64,000 bases of DNA from Parasphingorhabdus marina DSM 22363 (GCF_900128895.1 NZ_FSQW01000002.1:806001-870000), one strand, 5' to 3'. Positions 8,919-17,520 are shown, counted from the stretch's first letter. Notes: generated by a model from the sequence alone, not told the origin. Program-made: numbers and translations.

Positions 8919-8972
8919 GCCCGGCAAAGGATGAGAACCACCAACATGCTTCGACAAGCTCGGCATGAGCGG
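8907..8972. repeat. REP-like inverted pair between trpF and trpB
   Basis: Two related units face each other: CGCTCATCCTGAGC... at 8907-8933 and, on the other strand, CGCTCATGCCGAGCTTGTCG... read from 8971 down to 8945. About 20 of 27 positions agree. The CTTCGACAAGCTC core is a very common intergenic palindrome in sphingomonads. The first unit overlaps the trpF stop codon; the second ends 15 bases before trpB. Confidence 0.75.
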
Positions 8973-8987
8973 ATATGATCTGAAACC

Positions 8988-10223
8988 ATGAACGAAACCT
9001 CTCCCAACAGTTTCCGCAATCAGCCCGACGATCGCGGCCATTTTGGCGAATTTGGCGGGCGTTATGTCGCCGAGACGCTGATGCCGCTGATCCTGGACCT
9101 GGAAACCCACTATCGTGCGGCCCAGCAGGACCCGGCTTTTGCCGAGGAATTTGACGATCTGCTCGAACATTATGTCGGCCGGCCGTCGCCGCTCTACTAT
9201 GCCGAAAGACTGACCGAGGACGTCCGCAAGGATGCGCCGGACGGCAAAGGCGCACAGATCTGGTTCAAACGCGACGAGCTCAACCATACCGGCGCGCACA
9301 AAATCAACAATTGCATCGGCCAGATCCTGCTCGCCAAGCGCATGGGCAAGACCCGGATCATCGCCGAAACCGGCGCCGGCCAGCATGGTGTCGCCACCGC
9401 CACCGTCTGCGCGCGTTTTGGCTTTCCCTGCACAATCTTCATGGGTGCCACCGATATCGAACGGCAGAAACCGAATATCTTCCGGATGAAATTGCTCGGC
9501 GCAGAAGTGGTGCCAGTGACCAGCGGCTCTGCGACGCTGAAAGACGCGATGAACGAGGCGTTGCGCCACTGGGTCGCGCATGTCCATGACACGTTTTACA
9601 TTATTGGCACCGCCGCCGGCCCCCATCCCTACCCGGAACTCGTCCGCGATTTCCAATCGGTGATCGGCAAGGAAGCGCGCGCCCAGATGCTGGACCGGAC
9701 CGGCAAACTGCCCGACCTGCTGGTCGCGGCGATCGGCGGCGGCTCCAACGCGATCGGCCTGTTCCACCCGTTCCTTGATGACCGCGACGTCAAAATGCTC
9801 GGCGTGGAAGCCGCCGGACGCGGGCTCGACAAGGAACATGCGGCCAGTCTGGCCGGCGGCGGACCCGGCATCCTCCACGGCAACAAGACCTATCTTTTGC
9901 AGGATGAAGACGGCCAGATTGACGAAGCCCACTCGATCAGCGCCGGGCTCGACTATCCCGGCATTGGGCCGGAGCATAGCTGGCTGAAAGAAAGCGGCCG
10001 GGTCGATTATGACAGCGCAACCGACCGGGAAGCACTGGACGCCTTCCAGCTGCTCTGCCGCACCGAAGGGATCATCCCGGCGCTCGAACCCAGCCATGCC
10101 ATCGCCGCCGTGACGCGAGAAGCGATGAAGATGGAGCGTGACCAGATCATCCTCGCCAACCTCTGCGGGCGGGGAGACAAGGATATTTTCACCGTTGCGG
10201 AAGCGCTGGGGACGGAGATGTGA
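8988..10223 (+). CDS. trpB: Tryptophan synthase beta chain
   Basis: A 411-residue PLP enzyme that joins indole and serine to give tryptophan. The PLP lysine is Lys105 in HTGAHKINN, the glycine-rich phosphate cup is GGGSNAIG near residue 250, and [11 protein letters not shown] is also typical. Length and ends fit TrpB1. The gene starts right after the REP-like pair with only a weak ribosome site, so the repeat lies in its leader. It is followed by a four-base overlap with a small membrane protein gene and then, unusually, by the DUF559 element before trpA. Confidence 0.97.
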   Translation: MNETSPNSFRNQPDDRGHFGEFGGRYVAETLMPLILDLETHYRAAQQDPAFAEEFDDLLEHYVGRPSPLYYAERLTEDVRKDAPDGKGAQIWFKRDELNHTGAHKINNCIGQILLAKRMGKTRIIAETGAGQHGVATATVCARFGFPCTIFMGATDIERQKPNIFRMKLLGAEVVPVTSGSATLKDAMNEALRHWVAHVHDTFYIIGTAAGPHPYPELVRDFQSVIGKEARAQMLDRTGKLPDLLVAAIGGGSNAIGLFHPFLDDRDVKMLGVEAAGRGLDKEHAASLAGGGPGILHGNKTYLLQDEDGQIDEAHSISAGLDYPGIGPEHSWLKESGRVDYDSATDREALDAFQLLCRTEGIIPALEPSHAIAAVTREAMKMERDQIILANLCGRGDKDIFTVAEALGTEM

Positions 10224-10408
10224 ATTTCAGACTAACTCTTCGTGCTTTTCGGAACGGTGTTGTGTTTACCTTGCTTGTGCTGGCAATAATTTATTTGGTC
10301 AGAGCCACGATGGGACAAGAGATCGTGCAGTCTTTCGATGCTGTGTGGTTTGCCATATTCTTCGCGGTCGGGACAATTCGAACGTTTATTCACGGCCCCA
10401 AGGGATGA
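10220..10408 (+). CDS. Small two-helix membrane protein behind trpB
   Basis: A 62-residue open frame whose ATG overlaps the trpB stop by four bases (ATGTGA context), a usual sign of translational coupling. It has a basic N-terminus and two hydrophobic segments ([14 protein letters not shown] and [13 protein letters not shown]), so it is probably an inner membrane protein. I do not recognise the family. The stretch may have arrived with, or been cut off from trpA by, the adjacent DUF559 element, which starts 34 bases after its stop. Confidence 0.5.
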   Translation: MNFRLTLRAFRNGVVFTLLVLAIIYLVRATMGQEIVQSFDAVWFAIFFAVGTIRTFIHGPKG

Positions 10409-10441
10409 CAAATGACTCTTCGATAACATGTTTCTGCCAAA

Positions 10442-10479
10442 AGCCCTCTCCCCTTCAGGGGAGAGGGTTGGGAGAGGGG
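10442..10479 (+). repeat. Left inverted repeat of the DUF559 element
   Basis: Hairpin at 10444-10467 with a 10-bp perfect stem and TTCA loop, then TTGGGAGAGGGG. The terminal GGGAGAGGGG (10470-10479) is seven bases before the DUF559 ATG and acts as its Shine-Dalgarno. Confidence 0.9.
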
Positions 10480-10486
10480 AACACCC

Positions 10487-10876
10487 ATGCGTGATTCCCG
10501 TTTGCTGGAATTTGCGCGGCGGTCTCGACGCGAAATGACCGAACCGGAAACACGCATGTGGCTGGAACTGCGTGCCAAACGCTTTCACGGCATTAAGTTT
10601 CGCAAGCAAAAGGTGATCGGAAAGTATATCGCTGATTTTTCAGCCCGGGATCCCATGCTGGTAATTGAAATTGACGGAGACAGTCATGGCGTGCAGCGGG
10701 AATATGAAGAGCGGCGAACGCGATATCTGGAAGGTCAGGGATATCGGGTTGTTCGTTTTACAAATGAGGAAGTTATGACGAATTTGGATGGTGTTTTGCA
10801 GAGACTGGGGGAAATAGTTTGCGACATGAATCCCCCTCTCCCAACCCTCTCCCCTGAAGGGGAGAGGGCTCTATGA
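10487..10876 (+). CDS. DUF559 (Vsr-like) endonuclease-domain protein
   Basis: A 129-residue protein of the DUF559 family, small relatives of the Vsr patch-repair endonuclease. The core runs ARRSRREMTEPETRMWLELR, then FRKQKVIGKYIADF, then MLVIEIDGDSH, giving the D...ExD pattern of PD-(D/E)xK nucleases, and ends with GYRVVRFTNEEV. The last residues (PPLPTLSPEGERAL) are encoded by the downstream inverted repeat and are unlikely to matter for the fold. Its stop overlaps the trpA ATG by four bases (ATGA). The ribosome site comes from the upstream repeat. Substrate and role are unknown; involvement in moving or copying the flanking repeats is an inference. Confidence 0.85.
   Translation: MRDSRLLEFARRSRREMTEPETRMWLELRAKRFHGIKFRKQKVIGKYIADFSARDPMLVIEIDGDSHGVQREYEERRTRYLEGQGYRVVRFTNEEVMTNLDGVLQRLGEIVCDMNPPLPTLSPEGERAL
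10833..10870 (-). repeat. Right inverted repeat of the DUF559 element
   Basis: Exact reverse complement of 10442-10479. It encodes the end of the DUF559 protein, and its GGGGAGAGGG at 10859-10868 lies four bases before the trpA ATG. Confidence 0.9.
10859..10868 (+). promoter_or_regulatory. Repeat-derived ribosome binding site of trpA
   Basis: GGGGAGAGGG, four bases before the trpA ATG at 10873, is the 3' arm of the repeat hairpin. If the hairpin forms, this site is paired; ribosomes finishing the DUF559 frame would open it. Confidence 0.6.
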
Positions 10877-11661
10877 CCCGCCTCTCCTCTGCTTTTCCCT
10901 CAGACCGTGCTGCGCTCGTCGCTTTTGTCACCGGTGGCGATCCCTCGCCAGCTGACACAGCCACCATCCTCGACGCTCTCGTCGAAGGCGGCGCGGATAT
11001 CATAGAACTCGGCATGCCTTTCACCGATCCGATGGCGGATGGCCCATCCATTCAGGAAGCGAATATTCGCAGTCTGGGTGCAGGCACGAAAACAGCAGAT
11101 ATTTTCGCCATCGCCCAAGCGTTCCGGGAGCGGCATCCCGACACACCGCTGGTGCTGATGGGCTATGCCAATCCGATGACGATCCGCGGGGCGGACTGGT
11201 TTGCCGAACAGTGCAAGGCCGCCGGTGTGGATGGTGTGATCTGTGTCGATATTCCGACGGAGGAAGATGACAGTCTCGGCCCTGCCCTGCGCGCGCAGGA
11301 TATTGCGACCATCCGTCTCGCCACACCCACCACGGATGACGCCCGCCTGCCCGCCGTGCTCGATAACGCCACCGGGTTTCTCTATTATGTCTCGGTCGCG
11401 GGAATTACCGGCCAGCAGCAGGCCGCGCAGGACAGCATTGCGGCCGCCGTCGCCAAGTTGAAGGCCCAGACCGATCTGCCCGTCGCGGTTGGCTTTGGCG
11501 TGCGGACGCCCGAACAGGCCGCCGATATCGCCCGTGTCGCCGATGGTGTGGTTGTTGGATCGGCCATTGTCGAGATTGTCGGGGAGCATGGCAAAGCGGC
11601 CGGACCGCATGTTCGGGACTATGTCAAATCGCTTTCCGATGCTATCAGAAGCGCACGCTGA
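10873..11661 (+). CDS. trpA: Tryptophan synthase alpha chain
   Basis: A 262-residue TIM barrel that cleaves indole-3-glycerol phosphate and channels indole to TrpB. The catalytic glutamate and aspartate are seen in ELGMPFTDPMADGP and the phosphate loops in VGFGVRTPEQA and GVVVGSAIVE. It is separated from trpB by a small membrane gene and the DUF559 element, which supplies its ribosome site, and its ATG overlaps the DUF559 stop. The stop is 19 bases before accD, so transcription probably continues. Confidence 0.96.
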   Translation: MTRLSSAFPSDRAALVAFVTGGDPSPADTATILDALVEGGADIIELGMPFTDPMADGPSIQEANIRSLGAGTKTADIFAIAQAFRERHPDTPLVLMGYANPMTIRGADWFAEQCKAAGVDGVICVDIPTEEDDSLGPALRAQDIATIRLATPTTDDARLPAVLDNATGFLYYVSVAGITGQQQAAQDSIAAAVAKLKAQTDLPVAVGFGVRTPEQAADIARVADGVVVGSAIVEIVGEHGKAAGPHVRDYVKSLSDAIRSAR

Positions 11662-11680
11662 AATTTTGGGGAACTGAACC

Positions 11681-12535
11681 ATGTCCTGGCTGAGCAACGT
11701 CCGCAACAAGATCGCTTCGATGACGAAGAAGGAGACCCCGGACAATCTCTGGCACAAGTGCAAGAAATGCGAAGCGATGGTGTTCCTCAAGGAATATGAG
11801 GAAAACCTCCATATCTGCCCGAGATGCGATCATCATGGCCGGATCGGGCCGATGCTGCGCTTTGAACAGATCATGGACGAGAATAGCTGGAAGATCATCC
11901 CGTTCACTGCGGTCAAGGAAGATCCGCTCAAGTTCAAGGATCAGAAGAAATATACCGACCGGCTGAAGGCCGCGCGCCAGAAAACCGAGGAGCAGGATGC
12001 CCTGATCACGGTGTTCGGCACGATCGAGGAACAGCCCTGCGTGGTCGGGGTGCAGGATTTTGCCTTCATGGGCGGTTCGATGGGCCTCGCCGTGGGTCAG
12101 GCCTTTGTCGATGGCGCCAACCGGGCGCTGGAAGAGCAATGCCCCTACATCATTTTCACCGCTGCCGGCGGCGCCCGGATGCAGGAGGGCATCCTGTCCC
12201 TGATGCAGATGCCCAAGACAACGGTCGCGATTTCGATGCTGCGCGAGGCCGGTCTGCCCTTCATTGTGGTGCTGACTGATCCGACCACCGGCGGGGTTAC
12301 GGCCAGCTATGCGATGCTGGGTGATATCCAGATTTCCGAACCTAGCGCCCTGATCGGTTTCGCCGGGCAACGGGTCATCGAGAACACGATCCGCGAAAAG
12401 CTGCCGGACAATTTCCAGACGGCAGAATATCTGCTCGAGCACGGGATGATCGACCGGGTTGTCCACCGCAAGGAGATGCGCCACGAGCTCGCGCGGACGA
12501 TGGACTATCTGATGGCCTGGAAAAGCGCGGCGTAA
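11681..12535 (+). CDS. accD: Acetyl-CoA carboxylase carboxyltransferase subunit beta
   Basis: A 284-residue subunit that, with AccA, moves the carboxyl group from carboxybiotin to acetyl-CoA, the first step of fatty acid synthesis. The N-terminal zinc ribbon is complete (Cys27, Cys30, Cys46, Cys49), and the crotonase-like core has [12 protein letters not shown] and [13 protein letters not shown], which form the oxyanion and CoA sites. The trpA-accD-folC order is widely conserved in alphaproteobacteria. A palindrome pair lies directly behind it. Confidence 0.97.
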   Translation: MSWLSNVRNKIASMTKKETPDNLWHKCKKCEAMVFLKEYEENLHICPRCDHHGRIGPMLRFEQIMDENSWKIIPFTAVKEDPLKFKDQKKYTDRLKAARQKTEEQDALITVFGTIEEQPCVVGVQDFAFMGGSMGLAVGQAFVDGANRALEEQCPYIIFTAAGGARMQEGILSLMQMPKTTVAISMLREAGLPFIVVLTDPTTGGVTASYAMLGDIQISEPSALIGFAGQRVIENTIREKLPDNFQTAEYLLEHGMIDRVVHRKEMRHELARTMDYLMAWKSAA

Positions 12536-12538
12536 GTC

Positions 12539-12571
12539 CCCCTCCCGCTTGCGGGAGGGGCTAGGGGAGGG
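12539..12571 (+). repeat. Palindromic repeat, left unit (accD-folC gap)
   Basis: A 22-base palindrome CCCCTCCCGC-TT-GCGGGAGGGG at 12539-12560 followed by CTAGGGGAGGG. It has the same build as the ends of the DUF559 element (10-bp hairpin, short linker, second G-rich arm) but a different arm sequence. Confidence 0.85.
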
Positions 12572-12612
12572 AGAATCTCTAATGACTGTCGCCTCGCCTT
12601 TGGCACTTCACG

Positions 12613-12645
12613 CCCTCCCCCAACCCCTCCCGCAAGCGGGAGGGG
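12613..12645 (-). repeat. Palindromic repeat, right unit (accD-folC gap)
   Basis: Reverse complement of 12539-12571 with 31 of 33 positions the same. The two units enclose only 41 bases with no gene, like a REPIN. Its last arm GGGAGGGGAG (12638-12647) sits three bases before the folC ATG and is the only ribosome site there. Confidence 0.85.
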
Positions 12646-12650
12646 AGTAG

Positions 12651-13973
12651 ATGCCCGACGGCGCAAGCTCGGATCATCCGGCGGTACAGAAACAGCTCGA
12701 TCGGCTTTCGCTGCTGTCTCCCGGACGGGATATCCTTGGCCTTGAACGCATATCGGCAGTCATGGAGAAGCTGGGCAATCCACAGAACCGGCTACCACCG
12801 GTTTTCCATGTTGCCGGTACCAATGGCAAGGGTTCAACCTGCGCATTCCTGCGCGCCGCCATCGAGGCGGAGGGACTGAAATGTCATGTCTATACCAGCC
12901 CGCATCTGGTCCGGTTCAATGAACGGATCCGGCTGGCGGGACATTTGATCGCAGACGATTATCTCGCCGAATTGCTGGAGCATGTTCTGGATTCAAGCAG
13001 CGATATCGCGCCGAGTTTCTTTGAAACGACAACCGCCGCCGCGCTGCTCGCCTTTGCCGATACGCCAGCGGATGCCTGTATCCTGGAGGTCGGTTTGGGC
13101 GGGCGGCTGGATGCGACCAATGTTGTCGAAAACCCGGTCGCAACCGGCATCGCGGCGCTGGGCATCGATCATGAAAGCTTCCTGCTCGCGCCAGAGGAAG
13201 GCACGCCGTCTGAACCCATGGTGCGGATCGCCTGGGAAAAGGCCGGCATCGCCAAACCCGGCGTGCCGCTCCTGACCCAGCATTATCCGGAGAAAATGGA
13301 CGATGTCATCGCAGCTCATTGCGACTCTGTTGGCGCCCTTTATCTGCCGCGCGGCGAGGAATGGCATGCGGCAATATACGAAGCGCAGCTGCATTATCGC
13401 GACGCCCATGGCCGGGTGAACCTTCCCCTCCCCGACCTGGTGGGTTCGCATCAGGCGGACAATGCCGCGCTCGCGGTCGCCATGCTGCGTCATCAGGATG
13501 CCGTCCAGGTCTCCGAAAGCGCCCTCAAGGCCGGCATGGGCTGGGCGCAATGGCCCGGCCGCATGCATCTGCTGATGTCCGGCCCGCTGACCGGCCTGCT
13601 TCCAGGAGATGCAGAAATCTGGGTCGATGGCGGGCACAATGTCAGTGCTGGCCTCGCGCTCGCCAAGCATTTTGCCGATCACGAGGCAGGATCGATCCAT
13701 CTGGTTATCGGAATGCTGGCAAACAAGAACCCTTCGGCCATCCTGTCGCCGCTGAAGGACAAGCTGGCCAGTGTGACGGTCATTCCCGTTGCCGGTCATG
13801 ATGCACATCCGGCAAGTGCCTTCAGCGAATTTCGGGGTCAGCTGCGCGAAGCGAGTGATGCGGCAGAGGCGCTGAAAGGTCTGCATGTGGAAGCCAGTGC
13901 GACTGTCCTGATTTCAGGCTCGCTCTATCTCGCAGGCGATGTGCTCAAGGCCAATCATCAGGTGCCCGACTAG
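12651..13973 (+). CDS. folC: Bifunctional folylpolyglutamate/dihydrofolate synthase
   Basis: A 440-residue Mur-ligase-family enzyme that adds glutamate to dihydropteroate and tetrahydrofolates. The ATP loop HVAGTNGKGSTCAFL is at about residues 52-66; LEVGLGGRLDATN and the second-domain segment WVDGGHN are family hallmarks. The ATG is placed by the repeat-derived GGGAGGGGAG three to eight bases upstream. It ends in a CTAG shared with the stop of the convergent TPR gene. Confidence 0.95.
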   Translation: MPDGASSDHPAVQKQLDRLSLLSPGRDILGLERISAVMEKLGNPQNRLPPVFHVAGTNGKGSTCAFLRAAIEAEGLKCHVYTSPHLVRFNERIRLAGHLIADDYLAELLEHVLDSSSDIAPSFFETTTAAALLAFADTPADACILEVGLGGRLDATNVVENPVATGIAALGIDHESFLLAPEEGTPSEPMVRIAWEKAGIAKPGVPLLTQHYPEKMDDVIAAHCDSVGALYLPRGEEWHAAIYEAQLHYRDAHGRVNLPLPDLVGSHQADNAALAVAMLRHQDAVQVSESALKAGMGWAQWPGRMHLLMSGPLTGLLPGDAEIWVDGGHNVSAGLALAKHFADHEAGSIHLVIGMLANKNPSAILSPLKDKLASVTVIPVAGHDAHPASAFSEFRGQLREASDAAEALKGLHVEASATVLISGSLYLAGDVLKANHQVPD

Positions 13974-14719
13974 ACGTCCTGTAGCTGATCCAGTTCCTTG
14001 TGCGCCCAGGTGACAATCGCCCGGTCATCATCCAGCTGGGCATGGGACATGCGCTTCGCCAGCGTGCACAATTCCGTGAGCTGCTCCTTCGCACGATCAT
14101 TTTCGCCCATTTGCAGCAGCAGCGCGGCATAATGGCCGCGTGCCTCGATGCCGGAAACTTTCTCGATCACCGCACCGAAGATCTTGTCCGCTTCGTCCAG
14201 CTGTCCCAGTTCGGCATGAATGCGCGCTTTCAGAATTTCTCGCTGACCATTTTCCGTGGCCACCGCGACAGGCGCAATCGGTTTGATGATATCGAGAGCT
14301 TTGGCCGCTTCGCCCGACTCGAACAGCGCTCGCGCATATTTGACCAGCGTCCGGTCGTCATTGCCATGTGGCTTGGCGATGATCTCCGCGTAGCAGTCTG
14401 CCGCTTCCTCAAAGCGCCCGCTGTCGGCCAACGCATCGGCCAGCTGCACATGATTGGTCAGGCTATCGGTCAGCGCCAGCCGTTCGCGGGCCTGCCGGAT
14501 CTCGCGGTCAGGATCGACCTTTTGGACCGCTTTCTTCTTGGCATAGCGCATGTGCCGGTTGCCGGTCAGATCCGGCAGAATCTCGAGCAGAAAATAAGCC
14601 GCGCTGCCGGCAATCGGCAGAAAGATGATCGCCGTGAGCCAGAGCTTGTTGCGCCCGGATTTCATCAGATGCACAACACATAAAATCTGGACCAATATTG
14701 TTAAAATGAAATAGGGCAT
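13970..14719 (-). CDS. TPR protein with N-terminal PLDc_N-like membrane region
   Basis: A 249-residue protein. Two N-terminal hydrophobic segments (FILTILVQILCVVHLM and LWLTAIIFLPIAGSAAYFL) resemble the PLDc_N membrane module found before phospholipase D domains and in other envelope proteins. The rest, from about residue 75, is helical with tetratricopeptide-like repeats (for example ADALADSGRFEEAADCYAEI and ARIHAELGQLDEADKIFGAV). It probably anchors a protein-binding scaffold in the inner membrane. No partner can be named. It overlaps folC by four bases tail to tail. Confidence 0.75.
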   Translation of the reverse strand: MPYFILTILVQILCVVHLMKSGRNKLWLTAIIFLPIAGSAAYFLLEILPDLTGNRHMRYAKKKAVQKVDPDREIRQARERLALTDSLTNHVQLADALADSGRFEEAADCYAEIIAKPHGNDDRTLVKYARALFESGEAAKALDIIKPIAPVAVATENGQREILKARIHAELGQLDEADKIFGAVIEKVSGIEARGHYAALLLQMGENDRAKEQLTELCTLAKRMSHAQLDDDRAIVTWAHKELDQLQDV

Positions 14720-14842
14720 AAAACGCTATTCACCATTACCCAAGCCGCATTCTGTAGTCCATTTTTGAACGGTTCCAGTTACGCCGCCTGCACGTTACAT
14801 TATCTGGGGTAGCATCTCCCAACTGACTGAAGAAATGCTTGT

Positions 14843-16549
14843 TTAAACGCCCTCCAAAGCTGTTTGCTCTACTCCTGATTTGCGCCCTTGGCGCGAAATG
14901 CGAATCCACTCTATCATACACAAAATAACCGCGACGCCGCCCATTGCGGTGGTCAGCAAGAAAACGGTAAAATATCCCTGTTCCTCTATCATCTGACCCA
15001 GAGCGCCGCGCCCCAAGGTTCCGACGAGCAATGTTAGAGAAGACAGCAACGCATATTGGACAGCGCTATATCCCTTTGCAACAATCGATGAGAGATAGGC
15101 CACAAAAGCAGCCCCCGCGATACCAACTGCGATATTTTCTCCAGCAATTGCCATCATAAGTTTTGCCAAACGTTCATCTCCGCCCAGATTGGCAACTAAC
15201 CATGAAAACCCGCTATTGTCGCTCACGACCTGAACGATTTGACCGCCTCGGGCCAAATCCGCATAGAGTAAATTGGTAGCGGCTGCGAGAACAGCTCCAA
15301 GTGTCAGCGTCAACATACGTCCCAAGGTGGTCAGCATGTAACCGCCGACAGCCAAACCAAGCATGAGTGCGCCTACACCGAAAAACTTCGAAGCGACAGC
15401 CACTTCATCTTTGGTATATTCAAGCTCTCCCAGATAGAATGGGTAGGCAAAACTGCCCCAGATTGAGTCGGTAATTCGATAGGTCAGTACCAAACCCAAT
15501 ATGATGACTAACGCCCAACCGAGGCGACCAACAAAATCCGTAAGCGGCAAAACCAAGGCACGGTACCCATGATCCAAAATTCGTCCAGCCGATGTCTCTG
15601 CCGGTAGATCTTGTTCTAGCAGATGTTTTCCGGATCGCTCCTGCCGAACCAACCAGGCAGCGATAAGCGATGGAATTACAACTGTGGCGATCACAACCAG
15701 CGGACCGGTGGTGGAAATGAACTCCACGGAGTCTGGTCGCGTTTCCGGGTCACTACCCAGCGAGCGCACCATGAACACGCCCACAGTAATAAGAGCCCAG
15801 CCCCAAAGAACTCCAACGACTCCCAGGGCCCAACCTCGAATTCGGGGATGAATCTGCCCCGCTTTTCGGAGGCCATGTTCATCTGCGGCCTCGGCTTCTG
15901 TGACATCCGAGACTTCCGCATCAGGTGCCCAAAGTCCGCAGAAACCGACGAAAAGCATGATACCGCCCATTGTGAGATAGACGGTTGGCCAATCGGTTCG
16001 CTCCGCCAGAAAAAGGGCCAGTGCACCGCCTACCAAAGCTGCAATCCTGTATCCCATTTGGTAAACTGTTGAGAGCATATCAATCGTCGCGACTTCATCG
16101 GCGACATCAACACGCCATGCATCAATGACGACGTCTTGTGTTGCCGATGCAAAAGCTCCGATGCCCGCAAGCAGAGAAAACCAGCCCAATGAGCTGACCG
16201 GATCCAGCATTGACAGTACGACAAGTATTGCACCCAGCATTAGTTGGGCAGTGACAATCCACTGCTTTCGCTTGCCCAGTTTTCGCAAGACGGGAACGTC
16301 TAGGCGATCCAGTGCGGGAGACCAAAGAAACTTAAACGCGTAAGCCAATCCGATGAGCGAGAAAACGCCCATGGTCTCAAGATCAACCTCTGCATCAGAT
16401 AACCATGCGTACAACGTGCCGAGCAACAGCGCATAGGGCAAACCTGCAGCAAAACCGAAAATCGTCATGTAGAAAGTTTTCCGGTGCCCAAGGGCAGCAA
16501 TCACCTTGCGCCAGCCAGGCTTTCCTGCATTTTCTGCCACTTCACTCAC
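14843..16549 (-). CDS. AmpG-like MFS permease
   Basis: A 568-residue transporter of the major facilitator superfamily. The N-terminal FYMTIFGFAAGLPYALLLGT and the LAYAFKFLWSPALDR loop are the pattern of AmpG, which takes GlcNAc-anhydro-muropeptides into the cytoplasm for wall recycling; some sphingomonad relatives are annotated only as MFS. Some 12-14 hydrophobic helices are visible. Start: the GTG at 16549 has GGGAGG eight bases upstream, better than an ATG at 16582 with none. It stands alone, with 123 bases of plain sequence behind it. Confidence 0.8.
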   Translation of the reverse strand: MSEVAENAGKPGWRKVIAALGHRKTFYMTIFGFAAGLPYALLLGTLYAWLSDAEVDLETMGVFSLIGLAYAFKFLWSPALDRLDVPVLRKLGKRKQWIVTAQLMLGAILVVLSMLDPVSSLGWFSLLAGIGAFASATQDVVIDAWRVDVADEVATIDMLSTVYQMGYRIAALVGGALALFLAERTDWPTVYLTMGGIMLFVGFCGLWAPDAEVSDVTEAEAADEHGLRKAGQIHPRIRGWALGVVGVLWGWALITVGVFMVRSLGSDPETRPDSVEFISTTGPLVVIATVVIPSLIAAWLVRQERSGKHLLEQDLPAETSAGRILDHGYRALVLPLTDFVGRLGWALVIILGLVLTYRITDSIWGSFAYPFYLGELEYTKDEVAVASKFFGVGALMLGLAVGGYMLTTLGRMLTLTLGAVLAAATNLLYADLARGGQIVQVVSDNSGFSWLVANLGGDERLAKLMMAIAGENIAVGIAGAAFVAYLSSIVAKGYSAVQYALLSSLTLLVGTLGRGALGQMIEEQGYFTVFLLTTAMGGVAVILCMIEWIRISRQGRKSGVEQTALEGV

Positions 16550-16627
16550 ACAATAACCCTCCCGAACTACCGGGAGAAACATTAGCGGCTAAAATGCCGA
16601 TTGCCAGCGGGAACTTGCCGCCTGCCC

Positions 16628-17425
16628 TCAGATATCGAGGAGCTGGGCGCCAACGATTGCTCCCGCATTCGGGCGCTGGACGATTACGGCATATTTGTCC
16701 GCACCGAAGATATTGAGATTTTCTGGCGGTATCGTGAAGCTCACGGATTTGCCGGTCCAGCTTCCCAGCGTCCGTTCGTCCTTGACGACATTCGTATAGT
16801 GCAGCTTGCGCCCGCCATTTTCTCCACGGCCGACCTGCACGGTTTCGGAGGAACTGAGAGCGAGCAGCGAAACACGAGCCATATATTCCGACTGACCGTT
16901 AACGGTGATGGTCCATTCTCCGGCCTTGTTGCGCTCGGTGCGGATTTCCGGACCGGGAATGCGCTTGGCCAGTCGGACCAGCGACCGCACATTGCTCTCG
17001 CGTGATCCCACGGCACCGCCGCCGCCGTTTATGACCATTTGCGGCGTATAGACACCCGATCCAGCCTGCCCCTTGGCGGCATAGCTCCGCTGCAACCGGG
17101 TATTGTCTTCCCGGGCCAGCGTATCTTTCCAGCCGAGGCGGTCCCAATAGGTTACGGGCCGCGAAATCACCAGCAGGGAGCTGTCTTTTGCCAGTCGGGA
17201 AGCCAGCATATCTGCGGGGGGACAGGACGAGCATCCCTGGCTGGTGAAAAGTTCGATGACGACAGGATTGGAGGATTGGGAGACGTCGCCATTCGAATTC
17301 GCGGGTGTCGCACCCTGGGAGAAAGCCGCCGTTTCCACTTGCGCGGAAGTCTGGCCTGCCTGAAATCCGAAAAAGCCCGCAACTGCAGCACCTGCAATCA
17401 GCGAAGGCAATATAAGTTCACGCAT
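16628..17425 (-). CDS. DUF1223 (thioredoxin-fold-like) exported protein
   Basis: A 265-residue protein with an N-terminal signal or anchor (LPSLIAGAAVAGFFGF). VIELFTSQGCSSCPPAD carries the CxxC-P motif of DUF1223, a secreted family with a thioredoxin-like fold; WDRLGWKDTLA and YTPQMVINGG are other conserved blocks. A redox role in the periplasm is likely from the CxxC, but substrates are unknown. The ATG at 17425 has GGAGAAAG four bases upstream; the in-frame extension to 17476 has no ribosome site. It diverges from rluB. Confidence 0.85.
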   Translation of the reverse strand: MRELILPSLIAGAAVAGFFGFQAGQTSAQVETAAFSQGATPANSNGDVSQSSNPVVIELFTSQGCSSCPPADMLASRLAKDSSLLVISRPVTYWDRLGWKDTLAREDNTRLQRSYAAKGQAGSGVYTPQMVINGGGGAVGSRESNVRSLVRLAKRIPGPEIRTERNKAGEWTITVNGQSEYMARVSLLALSSSETVQVGRGENGGRKLHYTNVVKDERTLGSWTGKSVSFTIPPENLNIFGADKYAVIVQRPNAGAIVGAQLLDI

Positions 17426-17520
17426 GTTTCTTTCTCCAACGGGGTACTGCCCGGTCATTCGCGCTGTCTGCCACAAAGGTTACGATTGCAGCGCAAATAA
17501 ATTTCGGCCATGCGGGCGGT

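Larger units (their letters stand above)
10442..10870. mobile_element. DUF559 gene between perfect 38-bp inverted repeats
   Basis: A 429-base unit in the trp operon. Its ends, 10442-10479 and 10833-10870, are exact reverse complements over 38 bases. Each end is itself a hairpin (10-bp stem CCCTCTCCCC / GGGGAGAGGG, loop TTCA) followed by TT and a second GGGAGAGGGG arm. Between them lies one gene, a DUF559 nuclease. No target duplication is visible. The build resembles REP-associated genes, with a Vsr-like nuclease in place of a transposase; mobility is an inference. Confidence 0.6.
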
